Source: Prosthecobacter debontii
GTDB lineage: Bacteria > Verrucomicrobiota > Verrucomicrobiia > Verrucomicrobiales > Akkermansiaceae
DNA: 34,649 bases
NCBI GenBank assembly: GCA_945862245.1
Contig: CAMAXN010000024.1
Span: forward strand, 1-34,649
Reading direction: 5' to 3'
The notes beneath the pieces were generated by a model. The model saw only the letters and a program-made list of their open reading frames with translations, did not search any database and was not told the origin of the DNA. This document shows, one piece after another, positions 7,949-16,482 of the stretch (its first letter is position 1; each line of letters begins with the position of its first letter). A program made the translations under genes and the position numbers.

Positions 7949-9259
7949 TCAGGCAGGGATGAGAAATGATTCAAGGCGTCCCGCAATCGCGGCGGGGACG
8001 ACGGCGCTAACAAGGATATCGTTTTGCTCGTAATCTGTAGAGAGAACTTTTGCGTCGGTGTGAAGCAAGTGGAGTAAATCACCGCGCATCTGCGGGATAC
8101 GGTATTGACGGCGTGCGACGCGGTCAGCAAGGACATGGGAGCATTCTTTAAGAAGCTCTGGCATCCCCTCCCCTGTAAGCGAGGAGGTGCGGATCGCTTC
8201 GGGAAATTCACGCTCAAGGCGTTCGAGTGTTTCCGCATCTTCCACCATATCAATCTTGTTCAGGATCGTGATGACGGGTTTGTCGAGTGCTTGTAGTTCC
8301 TCCAGCACTTTCAGTGTAGTGTCGTGGAAACGCATAATCTCAGGAGCAGTTGCGTCAAGCACATGGATCAGAAAATCAGAGAGCACAGATTCCTCTAGCG
8401 TGGCCTTGAAAGCCTCCACGAGGCGGTGCGGGAGATTGCGAACGAAGCCTACCGTATCGGTGATGAGCAGCGGTTGACCGTCGGGCAACTCGATGCGGCG
8501 GGTGGTAGTATCGAGAGTCGCGAAGAGCATATCTTTCGCGAGGACATCGGAGCCGGATAGGAGATTGAGAAGGGTGGATTTCCCAGCGTTCGTGTAGCCG
8601 ACGATCGAGGCGTGCGGGGTCTCGAATTTTTCGCGCTCCTTGCGCTGAGTTTTGCGCTGTTTGCGGACGATCTCCAGCTCGCGCTTGCAGCGGTCAATGC
8701 TCATGTGGGCGAGCCGCCGGTCGATCTCGATCTGTTTCTCACCCATGCCGCGCTCGGCTCCACCGCCGCCGCCAGAGCCGCCGCCACCGCCTTCGCGGTC
8801 GAGGTGTCCCCACATCCGCGCGAGCCGAGGCAAGGCATATTGCATTCGCGCCAGCTCCACCTGAAGGCGGGCTTCGCGGGTGTGGGCGCGTTTCGCAAAA
8901 ATATCTAGGATGACCTCCTCCCGATCGATCACACAGAGGTCGGAGAGTTTCTCCCACTCGCGTTGCTGTGAGGGGTAGAGGTTATTGTCGATGACGATTA
9001 CATCGCACTCATGAGCCTTCGCCAGCTCGACTATCTCCGCCGCCTTGCCGGTGCCGCAGAGAAACTTTTTGTGCATCTCACGCGAGCGGGCTAAAACAGA
9101 ATCCGCGATACCGATGCCAAGGGTCGATACGAGTTCCCCAAGCTCCGCCAGTAGCGAAGCGGACTCCACTTCCTCACTTTTGTCGAAATACAGCCGCACG
9201 ACCAACGCACGTTCGACCATATCCGGTTTCTGCCTTACTTCAAACATCCTACTGATCAT
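7949..9259 (-). CDS. hflX: Ribosome-associated GTPase HflX
   Basis: HflX splits or rescues stalled 70S ribosomes. The start at 9259 gives 436 residues and is preceded by AGGGG at good spacing; a TTG at 9283 and an ATG at 9247 are alternatives. The N-terminal HflX domain contains VDVIVIDNNLYPSQQREWE-like text near 85-105 and REARLQVELARMQY near 128-141. The glycine-rich loop is unusually pure, GGGGGSGGGGG at 157-167, followed by the helical arm. GTPase motifs are G1 GYTNAGKST (221-229), G3 DTVGF (268-272) and G4 NKID (334-337). It is third in the yqeY-hydrolase-hflX-L,D-transpeptidase cluster. Confidence 0.95.
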   Translation of the reverse strand: MISRMFEVRQKPDMVERALVVRLYFDKSEEVESASLLAELGELVSTLGIGIADSVLARSREMHKKFLCGTGKAAEIVELAKAHECDVIVIDNNLYPSQQREWEKLSDLCVIDREEVILDIFAKRAHTREARLQVELARMQYALPRLARMWGHLDREGGGGGSGGGGGAERGMGEKQIEIDRRLAHMSIDRCKRELEIVRKQRKTQRKEREKFETPHASIVGYTNAGKSTLLNLLSGSDVLAKDMLFATLDTTTRRIELPDGQPLLITDTVGFVRNLPHRLVEAFKATLEESVLSDFLIHVLDATAPEIMRFHDTTLKVLEELQALDKPVITILNKIDMVEDAETLERLEREFPEAIRTSSLTGEGMPELLKECSHVLADRVARRQYRIPQMRGDLLHLLHTDAKVLSTDYEQNDILVSAVVPAAIAGRLESFLIPA

Positions 9260-9295
9260 TAGCACGCCCCTGCGTATGGGCAATGGCGAAACAGC

Positions 9296-10423
9296 TCACT
9301 CCTCTTCCTGCCCGAACCAATCCAAAGCTTTATCCAAGCCCACCACGTCCATGCCGCCACGACCAGGGTGGACTTCGTGGCGCACCTCTTTCACGCCTAT
9401 CTCGCGTATCTCATCGGTCTCTGTGATGCTCTGCGCCTTCGTCGCGTAGAAGTCTTTCTCACCGTGCGAGACGAAGACCTTCATCTTATTGACTACGGTT
9501 TTCGACGGGGAGAAGGTTTTGATAGATTTGGTAAGATCCTGCCATTTTAAGGAGCTAAGGAAAATACCCTTCACATTAAGCCCTCCCTTGATTAGCGCAC
9601 CGGATGCGAGGCTGGCGCGGCCCGCACCCATTGAGCTTCCAGCGACGTAGAGTGGCCACTCTTGTGCGCCGGGATATTTGCCCGCGAGATGGCGTATCGT
9701 GGCAGTGATGACAGCGGCGTAAAGGCCGTCTGTGGGAAATTCATCGGGCGTTGGGCAATGAGCGGTGAGGACGACCCAACCCTTCGGCACCGCCACCTCG
9801 GCATACTGCCTGACAAGCTTTTCCAATTCCTCCTCGCTCTTGAAATCCGGCACCACGGCAAGCACCCGCTGACCTACCTGCGGTTTAAAATCCTTGGGTA
9901 CGGCGATAAATACCTCGGCATTCACCGGAATGAATCCCGACTGCGACTTGCCGGCCATGCGCACTTCCTCTCGCTCGAGTTTCAGATCTAGTGGCTCGAT
10001 ATCGAACGCGGCGGGCAGAGTTACTGCGAGCTTAGGCACATCCGATTTTTCTGCTTCAAGCGCTACAGAATCTGGTGTGGGTGCGGCTCCAGCAATGCGT
10101 ATAGACTCTGCTCCTTTCAGGACAATCTGCGCGCTGTCTTTATATAATTCGACTGTGCCGGTTACCTCTACTTCTTTGCCTTCATAGACGGTCAGAGCCT
10201 CCCCATCGAGCACACCCGGTTTCCCTACGGCAGTGAAGGCATCCATCGCTCCGCGTGTGCCGAAGTTCACGAAGGTCATGCCAGAGGCGATAGTCCGTAC
10301 GCCGGAGACCTTGCCGGTGACGATCACTTCCTGACCAATGTGCTTACTTGCCTCGTCAAAAGGAATGGTGATGGCGTGGAGTGGGAGTCCAAGGAAAAGG
10401 GCAAAAATAAATATTCGGAACAT
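9296..10423 (-). CDS. Secreted OB-fold plus alpha/beta-hydrolase protein
   Basis: The ATG at 10423 gives 375 residues with a clean signal peptide (MFRIFIFALFLGLPLHA); a GTG at 10438 would add five residues. About residues 20-110 form an OB-fold-like beta domain (HIGQEVIVTGKVSGVRT, FVNFGTRG, EGKEVEVTGTVELYKDSAQIVL), as seen in secreted nucleic-acid- or carbohydrate-linked modules. From about 160 onward an alpha/beta hydrolase appears, with the nucleophile elbow GSSMGAG, a plausible Asp in HGEKDFY and a late His in HPGRGGMD. This suggests a serine esterase or peptidase, but the substrate is unknown. It stands 36 bases upstream of hflX and 48 bases downstream of yqeY on the same strand. Confidence 0.75.
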   Translation of the reverse strand: MFRIFIFALFLGLPLHAITIPFDEASKHIGQEVIVTGKVSGVRTIASGMTFVNFGTRGAMDAFTAVGKPGVLDGEALTVYEGKEVEVTGTVELYKDSAQIVLKGAESIRIAGAAPTPDSVALEAEKSDVPKLAVTLPAAFDIEPLDLKLEREEVRMAGKSQSGFIPVNAEVFIAVPKDFKPQVGQRVLAVVPDFKSEEELEKLVRQYAEVAVPKGWVVLTAHCPTPDEFPTDGLYAAVITATIRHLAGKYPGAQEWPLYVAGSSMGAGRASLASGALIKGGLNVKGIFLSSLKWQDLTKSIKTFSPSKTVVNKMKVFVSHGEKDFYATKAQSITETDEIREIGVKEVRHEVHPGRGGMDVVGLDKALDWFGQEEE

Positions 10424-10471
10424 TTCCACATGAAACACATGCCCCGCTCGTAGCGCAAGTGACGGTTTACC

Positions 10472-10927
10472 TCACGTAAGCCGTTTCATCACCGCAGCGG
10501 AGAGTAGCTTGCCGTCAGCACAGCCTTCGGAAAGTTCCTGGGCGCGCTTCATCGCCTTGCCCATGTCCGCTTTAGAAGACGCGCCCGTTTCAGTAATAGC
10601 CTGTTCAACGATTGCTGCGATCTGTGCTTCGGTGAGCGCGGCGGGGAGATACTGGGAAAGGATGTCGATCTCCGCCTTCTCCGTCGCGACCAATTCCGCC
10701 CGGCCAGCCTTCTCGAACTGTTCGATCGAATCTTGGCGTTGCTTGATTTGCTTGCGGATCACCGCGATCGACTCCGGCTCATCCAGTTCCGTGCCCAGAC
10801 CGCCCTTCTCGATGGCGGCGTTGGTCATCGCGCTTTTCAAGGCGCGCAGCGCGTTGAGCGCGGCACCGTGCTTCGCCCGCATAGCTGTTTTTATGTCGTC
10901 GGAAATACGCAGTGTAATGTAGCTCAT
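10472..10927 (-). CDS. yqeY: GatB/YqeY domain-containing protein
   Basis: The 151 residues match the stand-alone YqeY family, related to the tail domain of the GatB amidotransferase subunit. Signature segments are ISDDIKTAMRAK at the N-terminus and NALRALKSAMTNAAIEK, which corresponds to the LR.L..A.kn..I.k pattern. IRKQIKQRQDSIEQFEKAGR, EKAEIDILSQYLPAALTEAQI and a final DMGKAMKRAQELSEG-type helix complete it. The family is often assumed to assist tRNA-dependent amidation, but its role is not settled. It is the first intact gene of the minus-strand cluster; remains of two broken genes lie just upstream. Confidence 0.92.
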   Translation of the reverse strand: MSYITLRISDDIKTAMRAKHGAALNALRALKSAMTNAAIEKGGLGTELDEPESIAVIRKQIKQRQDSIEQFEKAGRAELVATEKAEIDILSQYLPAALTEAQIAAIVEQAITETGASSKADMGKAMKRAQELSEGCADGKLLSAAVMKRLT

Positions 10928-10978
10928 GCGATAATGATAGGCAGCGTGCGGCGGAGATCAATTCCGCAGTTTAACGAG

Positions 10979-11032
10979 CTACTCCGCGCCGATCTGCTTC
11001 AGCTTCAGTGCCAATGCTTCGGCCCAGATTTT
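10979..11032 (-). pseudogene. C-terminal tail of an SGNH/GDSL hydrolase (relic)
   Basis: On the minus strand an open stretch just before a TAG at 10979-10981 reads KIWAEALALKLKQIGAE. This resembles the end of GDSL/SGNH esterases, where a GY.IWAEAL.PKLK helix closes the domain. In-frame sequence upstream is stopped at 11033-11035, so nothing of the catalytic domain remains. It is too short to call firmly on its own; its position next to another broken gene supports it. Confidence 0.45.
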
Positions 11033-11046
11033 CTAAACGGCGGGAG

Positions 11047-11220
11047 AGAGGTGGAGGAGGTCAGAGCGATTTTCTGGAAACGCCCGCCGTAGGCTGAGAG
11101 GGCCTGGAGAGCCTGAAGAGCGTGGTCGTCGGAAAAGTTGAAGAGAATGTTGGAACGCTCTATTGAGAGAGAGGGCAGCACAAGGCCGAGAAAGGCAGTT
11201 GCGAGGTGTAATATGTAGCC
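11047..11220 (-). pseudogene. N-terminal fragment of a sulfatase (relic)
   Basis: Read on the minus strand from 11220, the frame gives a hydrophobic signal-peptide-like stretch (HLATAFLGLVLPSLS). ERSNILFNFSDDHALQAL and LSAYGGRF follow. This closely matches the start of type I sulfatases (RPNILFI.SDDHA.QA.SAYG), including the paired Asp that bind the active-site calcium. A small LQA duplication lies inside the motif. Similarity ends at about 11060, before the PN.DRLA segment and the C-x-P-S-R active site, and the next 30 bases lead into the SGNH tail in another frame. No start codon sits at the expected place. It is a deletion remnant. Confidence 0.65.
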
Positions 11221-11290
11221 ACGAAACTCAGCCGATGCGCCCTCTCGACAAGGAAAAAGCTACGGCTATTGTTGGTTGTATCTGCAGACG

Positions 11291-11947
11291 ATGTTCCACT
11301 CCGCTTTCCATGATCTTCTCAAGCCGCAATGGCTCACCACACTAACCGAGCTTAAGGTTTCCGGCGGGCTAGCGGTCAGCGAGTTGGCGCGGCGGCTTGA
11401 CTCCAGCTACATGACGGTGAAGCAGCATTGTGACGATCTCACAAAGCTCGGATATCTTATGCGAATCCGCGTCCCTCGTTCAGCTATCGGTAGGCCGGAA
11501 ATTTTCTATCGGCTCTCCGAAAAAGCTGATCGTATTTTTCCCGCTATACCGGAGAGCTTCATGCTCGATTTACTCGTTCAGGTACAACGTACCTTTGGTG
11601 AAACTGCGCCCGACCGCCTACTCCACCAGTATTTCCTAGAGCGTGAACAGGAGTGGAAAACGAAGCTCAGTAAAGCCACCACTCTACTCTATAAAGCACA
11701 ACTTTATGCCAAGATCCGCTCGCAGGAAGGGCTTTTCATCCGTTGCCTGCATGATCCAAAGACGGGCATTATCACCCTCCGCGAGTTTCACCATCCGCTC
11801 GCCCGCGTGTTCGCGCTACATCCCCGCGCCATCGAGATGGAACGCCGCGCGGTCGAGGGAGCGCTTTGCGTGAGAGTCTCACGCACAGCCAGCGAAGGGC
11901 TCGGTGACGCGCCTCTGCATATTGATTTTAACCTCGCATCCGCATAG
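11291..11947 (+). CDS. COG2345-like winged-helix transcriptional regulator lacking Fe-S cysteines
   Basis: The ATG at 11291 gives 218 residues; a TTG at 11276 is an alternative. The N-terminal winged helix reads LKVSGGLAVSELARRLDSSYMTVKQHCDDLTKLGYL. The wing has RSAIGRPEIFYRLSEKADRIFP, which matches the G-R-P...Y.LT..A...FP segment of the COG2345/SufR family. The C-terminal effector domain keeps the family layout (EFHHPLARVFALHPRAIEMERRAVEGAL). The cysteines that bind the Fe-S cluster in SufR-type members are replaced there: His-Pro for Cys-Pro, Ile after the Pro, and Leu-His-Ile near the end. It therefore probably senses something else. Target genes are not evident; the lipoprotein gene 76 bases downstream is a candidate. 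Confidence 0.8.
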   Translation: MFHSAFHDLLKPQWLTTLTELKVSGGLAVSELARRLDSSYMTVKQHCDDLTKLGYLMRIRVPRSAIGRPEIFYRLSEKADRIFPAIPESFMLDLLVQVQRTFGETAPDRLLHQYFLEREQEWKTKLSKATTLLYKAQLYAKIRSQEGLFIRCLHDPKTGIITLREFHHPLARVFALHPRAIEMERRAVEGALCVRVSRTASEGLGDAPLHIDFNLASA

Positions 11948-12023
11948 GTGAATTTTTTCAGTCAGGATTTTTGAATGGAATCTCCCGATCCCTGTCTAAG
12001 CTCCCAGAAGTGATCCCGATCTT

Positions 12024-14267
12024 ATGAAAATCCTTATCATCTCCTTATTCACAGTCGGCACCGCGCTTACCCTCATCTCCTGTGAAAAGCCCGGTAACGA
12101 GCAGGAATCGAAGCTCAACCAATTGGAGATAAAAGCAGCCAAAGCCGAGGAGCGGCAGAGACAGCTTGAGGCCGAGCTCGCCCAGCAAAAACTTCTCACC
12201 GAGATGGATGCGATCGAACGCGAGCGCACACTGATTGAGCAAGACCGCTTAGCAATGGAGGATCAGAGTAACGCGGAGAAGGCTGCTCTGGAGGTGGAGT
12301 TGGAAAAAAGGAAGTTGGAGCTAGCGGAGCGGGAACGCAGAATTTCCGAGACACAGAAAAAGCTGGAAGAAAAGGAAAGAGACCTCACCGGCTTGGAAAG
12401 CAAATTGAGCAAGCGCGAAATGGAACTAGCCGGTCGTGAACCGCTCAAAGCATTGCCCACCATCAAGACAGAATATGTCAGCCGGCCAACGGGAGATTTT
12501 AGTAACTTCTATGAACCTCTTGGAGCCTACGGATCATGGTTTAACACCGCGGATTACGGCTACGTGTATCAGCCCACTGTCGTGCGCGATATTTCTTGGA
12601 GACCTTACACGCGCGGCCGTTGGGCTTTCACGGATCATGGCTGGACTTGGGCCTCCCACGAGCCTTTTGGTTGGGCCTGTTACCACTACGGTCGCTGGTC
12701 GCTATTGCGCGGCGTCGGCTGGGTGTGGGTGCCGGGTAGCGAGTGGGCACCGGCTTGGGTGACTTGGCGCGAAAGCCCCGGGCACATCGGCTGGGCTCCC
12801 CTACCTCCCGAAACCTTGGCATGGCGCGGGCGCTCATGGGATTCCTCGGTGGAGGTTTCGTTCGGTATCGGTCAGTCGTGGTTTTCTTTTGTGAGCTTCT
12901 CGAACTTCGGAAACAACATCCAACTCTACTGCCTGCCGGTCGCCCAATACCCAACCTTTTTCCAAAGCACGCGAAACATCACACATTATAGGGTGAATTC
13001 CGGTCGTGTTTTTTGCGGCGGCCCGTTTTATAAGAATGTATGTGACCGCATCGGCAGACCGTTTCCTGTCCACCGCCTGTGTATCGATCAAAGCCCGAAT
13101 TTTGGGCGAGGAGGACGGCATCTAAGCTCGTGTTTCCGTGGAGACGAGTTGCAGGTAGTTGCGCCTCGTATGGATGCAGAATGGAACGGTGCACTGCACC
13201 CGCCGCACGTAAATCAAGATCTCGGCACAGTTGTAGTCGAAAGGACGGGTGCACTGCCAGAGGATATCCGCAAGGAGTTTCGCGAAATACGCACCGAAGA
13301 AATTAATCGAGCCGAGCGTGTCGTATCCGACGCGGGGGACCGCGATACCTTCGAACGGCTTCGCAATGAGAAGCTCGAAAGTGGCCGTGAACAGGATGAG
13401 AACAATCTCAGCAACAAAGAACGCGAAGAGGAACCGAGCACAGCTCTAGGCGCAGATCACGAACAGCCACAAGAGCCAGCCCTAGTCGAAATACTCGACA
13501 GACCTAGCTTTCACTTGGATCGTCTCGATAGACCGGATGGCAGAGAACCAATCCCAACTCTACCCGAAGCACCTGCCATTAACCCCGAAAAAACTGATCC
13601 TACGGCAGAAGTCCTTAGGCTGCCAGATCCTAGCACCAAAACCGATCGTCCCGTTGATCCTACAATCCCACTTGATCTTATATCCGAACTCGTAGTCCCC
13701 GCGCCAACCGCAGTGGAGCCAACCCTCGAGCCTGTGTCTGACCTGCAAGATGCAGAGCGCCCCAATCGTCCAGTGATGCCCGAGCGGCAAGTGGTTCCCG
13801 AAACTCTCCAAACCGAGACTAAAACTGAACCTCCTCTCAGAACGGAGGAACCTTCTAGCAATCCACCCCCCTCCCATCCAGATCGTCCAAACCGCCCTGA
13901 AATGCCGGAGCGCCCTGAAATCGATAATCCCGATGAGACACAAGAGCGTGCCCAACGCCAGTTAATCGAAGAAGCACGCCGCACGGCTGCACAAGCCGAG
14001 CTGGAAAAGGCGCGCGATATAAGAGAGCAACGCGAAGCCGCAGAGAAAGCCACAAACGAGATGCTCGAACGTGCTGAGGAAGGTAAATCTGATGAGGCCC
14101 AGCGCATGCAGGAAGGGCAGGAGCAACTGGAACGTACCCGCCAACAGCAGGAACAGTTGCGCGAACAACAAGAACGCGCACGCCAGCAGCAGGAAGAACA
14201 AATGCGCCGCCAGCAAGAACAGCAGGAGCAACAGGAACGTGCCCGCCAACAGCAGGAACAGGAATAA
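12024..14267 (+). CDS. Large coiled-coil lipoprotein with DUF6600-like domain
   Basis: The 747 residues start with a lipoprotein signal and lipobox ending LISC (Cys20). Residues about 28-140 form a long charged coiled coil. Residues about 150-270 are rich in Trp, Tyr and Gly (FSNFYEPLGAYGSWF, GRWAFTDHGWTWASHEPFGWACYHYGRW, WVPGSEWAPAWVTWR, GWAPLPPE in pieces), as in the DUF6600 family of envelope proteins. The second half is Pro/Arg/Asp/Glu-rich and disordered-looking. The last 120 residues are a Gln/Glu/Arg helix of ERARQQQEQ-type repeats. The protein is anchored in a membrane facing the periplasm or outside. It could span the periplasm or bind peptidoglycan, but no enzymatic motif is seen. 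Confidence 0.82.
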   Translation: MKILIISLFTVGTALTLISCEKPGNEQESKLNQLEIKAAKAEERQRQLEAELAQQKLLTEMDAIERERTLIEQDRLAMEDQSNAEKAALEVELEKRKLELAERERRISETQKKLEEKERDLTGLESKLSKREMELAGREPLKALPTIKTEYVSRPTGDFSNFYEPLGAYGSWFNTADYGYVYQPTVVRDISWRPYTRGRWAFTDHGWTWASHEPFGWACYHYGRWSLLRGVGWVWVPGSEWAPAWVTWRESPGHIGWAPLPPETLAWRGRSWDSSVEVSFGIGQSWFSFVSFSNFGNNIQLYCLPVAQYPTFFQSTRNITHYRVNSGRVFCGGPFYKNVCDRIGRPFPVHRLCIDQSPNFGRGGRHLSSCFRGDELQVVAPRMDAEWNGALHPPHVNQDLGTVVVERTGALPEDIRKEFREIRTEEINRAERVVSDAGDRDTFERLRNEKLESGREQDENNLSNKEREEEPSTALGADHEQPQEPALVEILDRPSFHLDRLDRPDGREPIPTLPEAPAINPEKTDPTAEVLRLPDPSTKTDRPVDPTIPLDLISELVVPAPTAVEPTLEPVSDLQDAERPNRPVMPERQVVPETLQTETKTEPPLRTEEPSSNPPPSHPDRPNRPEMPERPEIDNPDETQERAQRQLIEEARRTAAQAELEKARDIREQREAAEKATNEMLERAEEGKSDEAQRMQEGQEQLERTRQQQEQLREQQERARQQQEEQMRRQQEQQEQQERARQQQEQE

Positions 14268-14625
14268 GCCTACCAATTTTAGTGATTACAGGGTCGAGCT
14301 TAAAGTCGAAGACAATTCAGCCTGCTGACGATGCCGTGAGAGATGCAGGTATGGCCTTCGGTACTGTGGAGTGTGTACAAAGCAATATAATTTCTAGGTA
14401 TCGTAAATTCTTAGGGGATTTACAGACACCTCACAGGCACATCTAAATATGGAATGTTAAATCATGAGGGAGGGTATTTAACCATGGCGCGCGAAGATGG
14501 TAACAAATTGATCAGCATCTTTGATTTTTGAAAAGTGTCGTCCAAACCTGACCACCTAACCGGTAAGAAAAAAAATAGCCCGCTTGCGCTGTACGCGACA
14601 ACCTTTTAGAAACGTGAAGTAAATT
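14268..14625. other. 358-base gap upstream of parE, no firm gene
   Basis: Two small open frames are present. A GTG frame at 14282-14446 encodes 54 residues with no recognised family. A 15-codon ORF at 14484-14531 is preceded by GGGAGGG. A perfect inverted repeat lies at 14456-14482. The parE promoter must be here, but no clear consensus could be assigned. Confidence 0.5.
14456..14482. repeat. Perfect 7-base inverted repeat upstream of parE
   Basis: GTTAAAT (14456-14462) and ATTTAAC (14476-14482) flank 13 bases that include the purine tract GAGGGAGGG. It could be an operator, or a hairpin sequestering the ribosome-binding site of the 15-codon ORF that starts at 14484. Confidence 0.35.
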
Positions 14626-16473
14626 ATGGCAGCGGGATACACGGAAGACGACATCAGGTCACTGGATTGGCGGCAACACATCCGGCTCAGGCCGGGAATG
14701 TATATCGGCAAACTAGGCGACGGGTCATCTTCTGACGATGGCATCTACATCCTACTAAAGGAGGCCGTAGACAACTCAATCGATGAGCACATCATGGGTC
14801 ATGGCAAAGAAGTTCGCATTGAGATCGATGAAGAAAGCCACGTAGAAGTCCGTGATTTCGGGCGCGGTATTCCGCTGGGAAAACTTTTTGATTGCGCGGC
14901 GCAGATCAATACCGGTGCAAAATACGACAGCGAAGCTTTCAAGAAATCCGTGGGTCTCAACGGCGTTGGTATAAAGGCAGTGAATGCACTCTCCAATTTT
15001 TTTGAGATCCAATCTTGGCGGGAAGGTGTCACCAAGGCGCTGGAATTCTCCAAGGGCGAACTTACAGTGGATATGAAAAATCCGCGCAAAGACGACGGAC
15101 TGAACGGCACACGACTAGCCTTCGACATCGACCGCACGATCTTCCCCGCGAAGACAAAATTCCGCGATCCTTTCGTGGAAAAGATGTGCCGCTACTACTC
15201 TTACCTGAACCCAGCGCTGACAATTGTTTTCAACGGCAAGAAATTCCGCTCGAAAGACGGGCTGTTAGATTTACTGCGTGAAGAAATGGAAACCGAGGCG
15301 CTGTATCCGCCCATCCACCTCATCGGGCATGACATCGAGATTGCTTTCACACACTGCGCCGAGAGCAGCGAGGAATACCACACCTTCGTAAACGGCCAGA
15401 ATACCTCACAGGGCGGCACGCATCTCGCTGCGTTCCGCGAGGCGCTGGTGCAGGTGATCCGCGGCTTTTACAAAAAACAATATGACCCCGCCGACATACG
15501 CGCGGGTATCGAAGCGGCGATCTGTGTGCGCATCATCGAGCCGGTGTTTGAATCGCAGACAAAGACGAAGCTCGGTTCCTCGGTGATTGCACCAGGGGGT
15601 GAGTCGCTGCGTGGATTCATCGGGAATTTCCTTAAAGCCTCCCTCGACAATTACCTCCACAAGCACACCCAAGTGGCGGAGGCGATCCAGAAGCGGATCA
15701 ACGCCGCCGAACGTGAGCGCAAGGATCTCAAGGGCATCCAGAAGATTGCCCGCGAGCGAGCGCGCCAGGCCAAAGTTCACAACAAGAAGCTACGCGACTG
15801 CAGGGTAAGATTCGACTCCAAGCACAAACGCCGCGAGGAAAGCACCCTGTTCATCACCGAGGGCGACTCCGCCTCCGGATCGATCACGAAAAGCCGTGAT
15901 GTGGAAACGCAGGCGGTGTTCTCACTGCGCGGAAAACCGCTCAACACCTACGCACTACCCCGCAAGATCGTCTATGAAAACGAGGAATTCGCTCTGCTGC
16001 AAGCGGCGCTGAACATCGAAGACGGGATCGAATCCCTGCGTTACAACAAAGTCGTGATCGCCACCGATGCTGATGTGGACGGCATGCACATCCGGCTGCT
16101 GTTGCTGACCTTTTTCCTGCAATTTTTCCCAGAAATGATACGCGACGGGCATCTTTTTATCCTCCAGACTCCTCTGTTTCGCGTGCGCAACAAAAAAGAA
16201 ACGATCTACTGCTACACCGATGAGGAGCGGGCGAAGGCGATTGAGAAATGCGGCAAAGCCGCTGAGATCACCCGCTTCAAAGGACTCGGTGAAATTTCTC
16301 CTGACGAGTTCAAGTTCATGATCGGTACCGACATGCGGCTCGATCCTGTCGAGTACGAGGAAGGCAAGGGGGTAAAAGACCTTCTCGCGTTCTACATGGG
16401 AAAAAACACCCCGAGCCGCCAAGAATACATCATCGAGAACCTCCGCGAAGACGTGGACCGGCAGGTCGCCTAA
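14626..16473 (+). CDS. parE: DNA topoisomerase IV subunit B
   Basis: This is the ATPase subunit of a type IIA topoisomerase that decatenates or relaxes chromosomes. The 615 residues fit ParE or a short GyrB. The GHKL ATPase has RPGMYIG (22-28), the catalytic E46 in [15 protein letters not shown] (79-83) and [12 protein letters not shown] (109-120). The transducer carries QTKTKLG (311-317). The TOPRIM domain has EGDSASG (412-418) and DADVDG (481-486). [14 protein letters not shown] closes the core. No long GyrB-type insert is present and text such as AALNIEDG favours ParE, but GyrB cannot be fully excluded. The partner parC does not follow; the next gene, phoH, is convergent with only 9 bases between stops. 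Confidence 0.88.
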   Translation: MAAGYTEDDIRSLDWRQHIRLRPGMYIGKLGDGSSSDDGIYILLKEAVDNSIDEHIMGHGKEVRIEIDEESHVEVRDFGRGIPLGKLFDCAAQINTGAKYDSEAFKKSVGLNGVGIKAVNALSNFFEIQSWREGVTKALEFSKGELTVDMKNPRKDDGLNGTRLAFDIDRTIFPAKTKFRDPFVEKMCRYYSYLNPALTIVFNGKKFRSKDGLLDLLREEMETEALYPPIHLIGHDIEIAFTHCAESSEEYHTFVNGQNTSQGGTHLAAFREALVQVIRGFYKKQYDPADIRAGIEAAICVRIIEPVFESQTKTKLGSSVIAPGGESLRGFIGNFLKASLDNYLHKHTQVAEAIQKRINAAERERKDLKGIQKIARERARQAKVHNKKLRDCRVRFDSKHKRREESTLFITEGDSASGSITKSRDVETQAVFSLRGKPLNTYALPRKIVYENEEFALLQAALNIEDGIESLRYNKVVIATDADVDGMHIRLLLLTFFLQFFPEMIRDGHLFILQTPLFRVRNKKETIYCYTDEERAKAIEKCGKAAEITRFKGLGEISPDEFKFMIGTDMRLDPVEYEEGKGVKDLLAFYMGKNTPSRQEYIIENLREDVDRQVA

Positions 16474-16482
16474 CGAGCCGTG

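Larger units (their letters stand above)
10928..11290. other. Gene-free gap of about 360 bases between divergent yqeY and the HTH regulator
   Basis: Apart from the sulfatase and SGNH relics (10979-11220), the gap should contain the promoters of yqeY and of the regulator. I could not fix a convincing -35/-10 pair for either. The last 70 bases before the regulator contain no recognisable protein or hairpin. Confidence 0.5.

Noticed and set aside
7939..8253. N-terminal extension of the L,D-transpeptidase frame
   Set aside because: It overlaps hflX in another frame; the ATG at 7938 starts a clean signal peptide 10 bases after hflX ends.
8757..8795. GCC/GGC-rich run resembling a trinucleotide repeat
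   Set aside because: It is the coding sequence of the glycine-rich HflX hinge, not a separate repeat element.
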